Part shown: in pieces, positions 13,419 to 14,178 of the stretch
Position numbering within the stretch: position 1 is the stretch's first letter
Layout of the letters: every line of letters begins with the position of its first letter
Position numbers and translations under genes: made by a program
Source: an uncultured Campylobacter sp.
GTDB lineage: Bacteria > Campylobacterota > Campylobacteria > Campylobacterales > Campylobacteraceae
DNA: 14,178 nt
NCBI GenBank assembly: GCA_938046705.1
Contig: CALIWP010000284.1
Location: 1-14,178 of the forward strand
Direction of reading: 5' to 3'
Notes under the pieces: model-generated
Databases searched by the model: none
Told to the model about the DNA's origin: nothing
The model's input: only the letters and a program-made list of their open reading frames with translations

Positions 13419-14141
13419 ATGAACGGCACGTATAACGACAGCTCTTTTATGCGCGAGGACGCAGTGACCGTATTTGCCAGAGTGCGAAACGATAACCGCC
13501 AGGTCCACTTTCTAAATCTTTACAATGGCGTAAAAGTCGAGTGCATGGGCGAAGTAGAGCATGTAGAAGACGATACGGTCGTCTGCAAGGTAACATTAGA
13601 GCAAATTTTGGCCATGAAAGAGGAACAAAACGCCTATATCGTACGCGATGAATATTTTTCCGAAAATTTAAGGGCGGATATCATCGGATTTGATCTTGCA
13701 AATTTGACCGTAACGCTACAAAATTTCACATATATGCAAAATTTGCACGCGAATTTAAGGAAGCATCAGCGCGTATATCCAGATCGTTACACCAAGGTGA
13801 TCCTCACACAAAACGGTAGCGAAATACAGGGCAACCTATACGATATCTCAAGGGGAGGCCTAGGCGTCGTTAGCTTGGACGACGGCGGATTTAAAGAGAG
13901 CGAGCCTGTAAACGCCAAATTTGAGCTATATATACCGGATGAAGCCAGCGGCTCTAATAAAAACATAAAAATAGATACCGATCTAAAACTTATCGCAGCG
14001 CTAAAATATAAGGGCGCGATGAGATACTGTTGTCAGCTAGCCGATAAAGACGGCGCAGGCGAAGATATCGCGAAATTTACCAAAAAACGCGTAATAGAAA
14101 CTCTCGAAGAGCTCAAAGAACAACTAAAAACCTACCAATAA
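13419..14141 (+). CDS. PilZ-domain protein, predicted c-di-GMP receptor
   Basis: A 240-residue cytoplasmic protein without signal or membrane segments. Residues about 113-205 form a PilZ domain, with the c-di-GMP binding motifs RKHQR (114-118, RxxxR) and DISRGG (142-147, DxSxxG) intact, so nucleotide binding is likely. Residues 10-110 form a separate strand-rich domain, perhaps comparable to the YcgR N-terminal part, and the C-terminus (about 218-238) is a charged helix. The target is not shown; in other bacteria such proteins tune flagellar motors, cellulose or adhesion. The nearest Shine-Dalgarno, GAAGGA (13401-13406), is 12 bases before the ATG, an unusually long gap, and the next ATG at 13449 has no better site. 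In C. jejuni I recall flhB following ahpC, so this gene is an insertion relative to that order. Confidence 0.88.
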   Translation: MNGTYNDSSFMREDAVTVFARVRNDNRQVHFLNLYNGVKVECMGEVEHVEDDTVVCKVTLEQILAMKEEQNAYIVRDEYFSENLRADIIGFDLANLTVTLQNFTYMQNLHANLRKHQRVYPDRYTKVILTQNGSEIQGNLYDISRGGLGVVSLDDGGFKESEPVNAKFELYIPDEASGSNKNIKIDTDLKLIAALKYKGAMRYCCQLADKDGAGEDIAKFTKKRVIETLEELKEQLKTYQ

Positions 14142-14161
14142 ATTTAACGCAAAATAAAAAG

Positions 14162-14178
14162 GCGAGCATCGTGCTTGC
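14162..14178 (+). terminator. Hairpin at the right edge, probable terminator cut by the window end
   Basis: GCGAGCA (14162-14168) pairs with TGCTTGC (14172-14178), including one G-U pair, around loop TCG. An A-run (14155-14160) precedes it, as in bidirectional terminators. The expected T-run would lie beyond the window. Confidence 0.5.

Noticed and set aside
1..14178. CRISPR array, tRNA, rRNA, insertion sequence or prophage
   Set aside because: No regularly spaced repeats, cloverleaf-forming sequence, transposase or phage-type protein was seen in either strand.

Overview
The window looks like chromosomal DNA from a Campylobacter, most likely one of the more GC-rich anaerobic species around C. 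showae, C. rectus or C. curvus. This rests on the gene set and order, on the DUF2920 protein (a family I know mainly from Campylobacter), on the Cys-less 48-residue ribosomal protein L32, on A/T-preceded TATAAT-type -10 boxes without a clear -35, and on the very frequent word AAATTT. The species call is inference. From memory, the order ubiE, xseA, serC, fabH, plsX, rpmF, DUF177, ndk, fdxA, ahpC matches one locus in C. jejuni (about Cj0324 to Cj0334), so the backbone is conserved housekeeping DNA with lineage-specific genes set into it.

Layout. Positions 1-2012 (minus strand) hold a lipoprotein operon: a CsgG-like lipoprotein, a DUF4810 lipoprotein and a DUF799 (GNA1162-type) lipoprotein, followed by the start of a DIP1984-family gene that runs off the left edge. 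Positions 2062-5421 (minus) hold a second operon: a CYTH-CHAD protein, ubiE and xseA, tightly packed and ending at a possible terminator. serC (5565-6641, plus) is transcribed divergently from it. Positions 6642-9191 are an accessory insert: a small tandem duplication, a perfect 14-bp inverted repeat, an AT-rich gene for an unrecognised membrane protein (plus), and a convergent DUF2920 alpha/beta-hydrolase gene (minus). Positions 9192-12108 (minus) are the ndk, DUF177, rpmF, plsX, fabH operon, which links nucleotide supply, ribosome assembly and the start of lipid synthesis. Positions 12204-13253 hold the divergent pair fdxA (minus) and ahpC (plus), an oxidative and iron stress unit with a symmetric intergenic region. 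A PilZ-domain gene (13419-14141, plus) and the start of a hairpin close the window.

Functionally, plsX and fabH feed phospholipid and fatty-acid initiation, serC makes serine and possibly pyridoxal phosphate precursors, and ubiE finishes menaquinone. XseA trims single-stranded DNA in repair. AhpC removes peroxides. The PilZ protein is a predicted c-di-GMP receptor. No tRNA, rRNA, CRISPR array, insertion sequence, prophage gene or toxin-antitoxin pair was seen. No gene-free stretch exceeds 300 bases; the longest is 6642-6883. The window is largely ordinary core genome. The parts least explained are the membrane protein at 6884-7681, the symmetric fdxA-ahpC intergenic region, and the outer-membrane lipoprotein trio.
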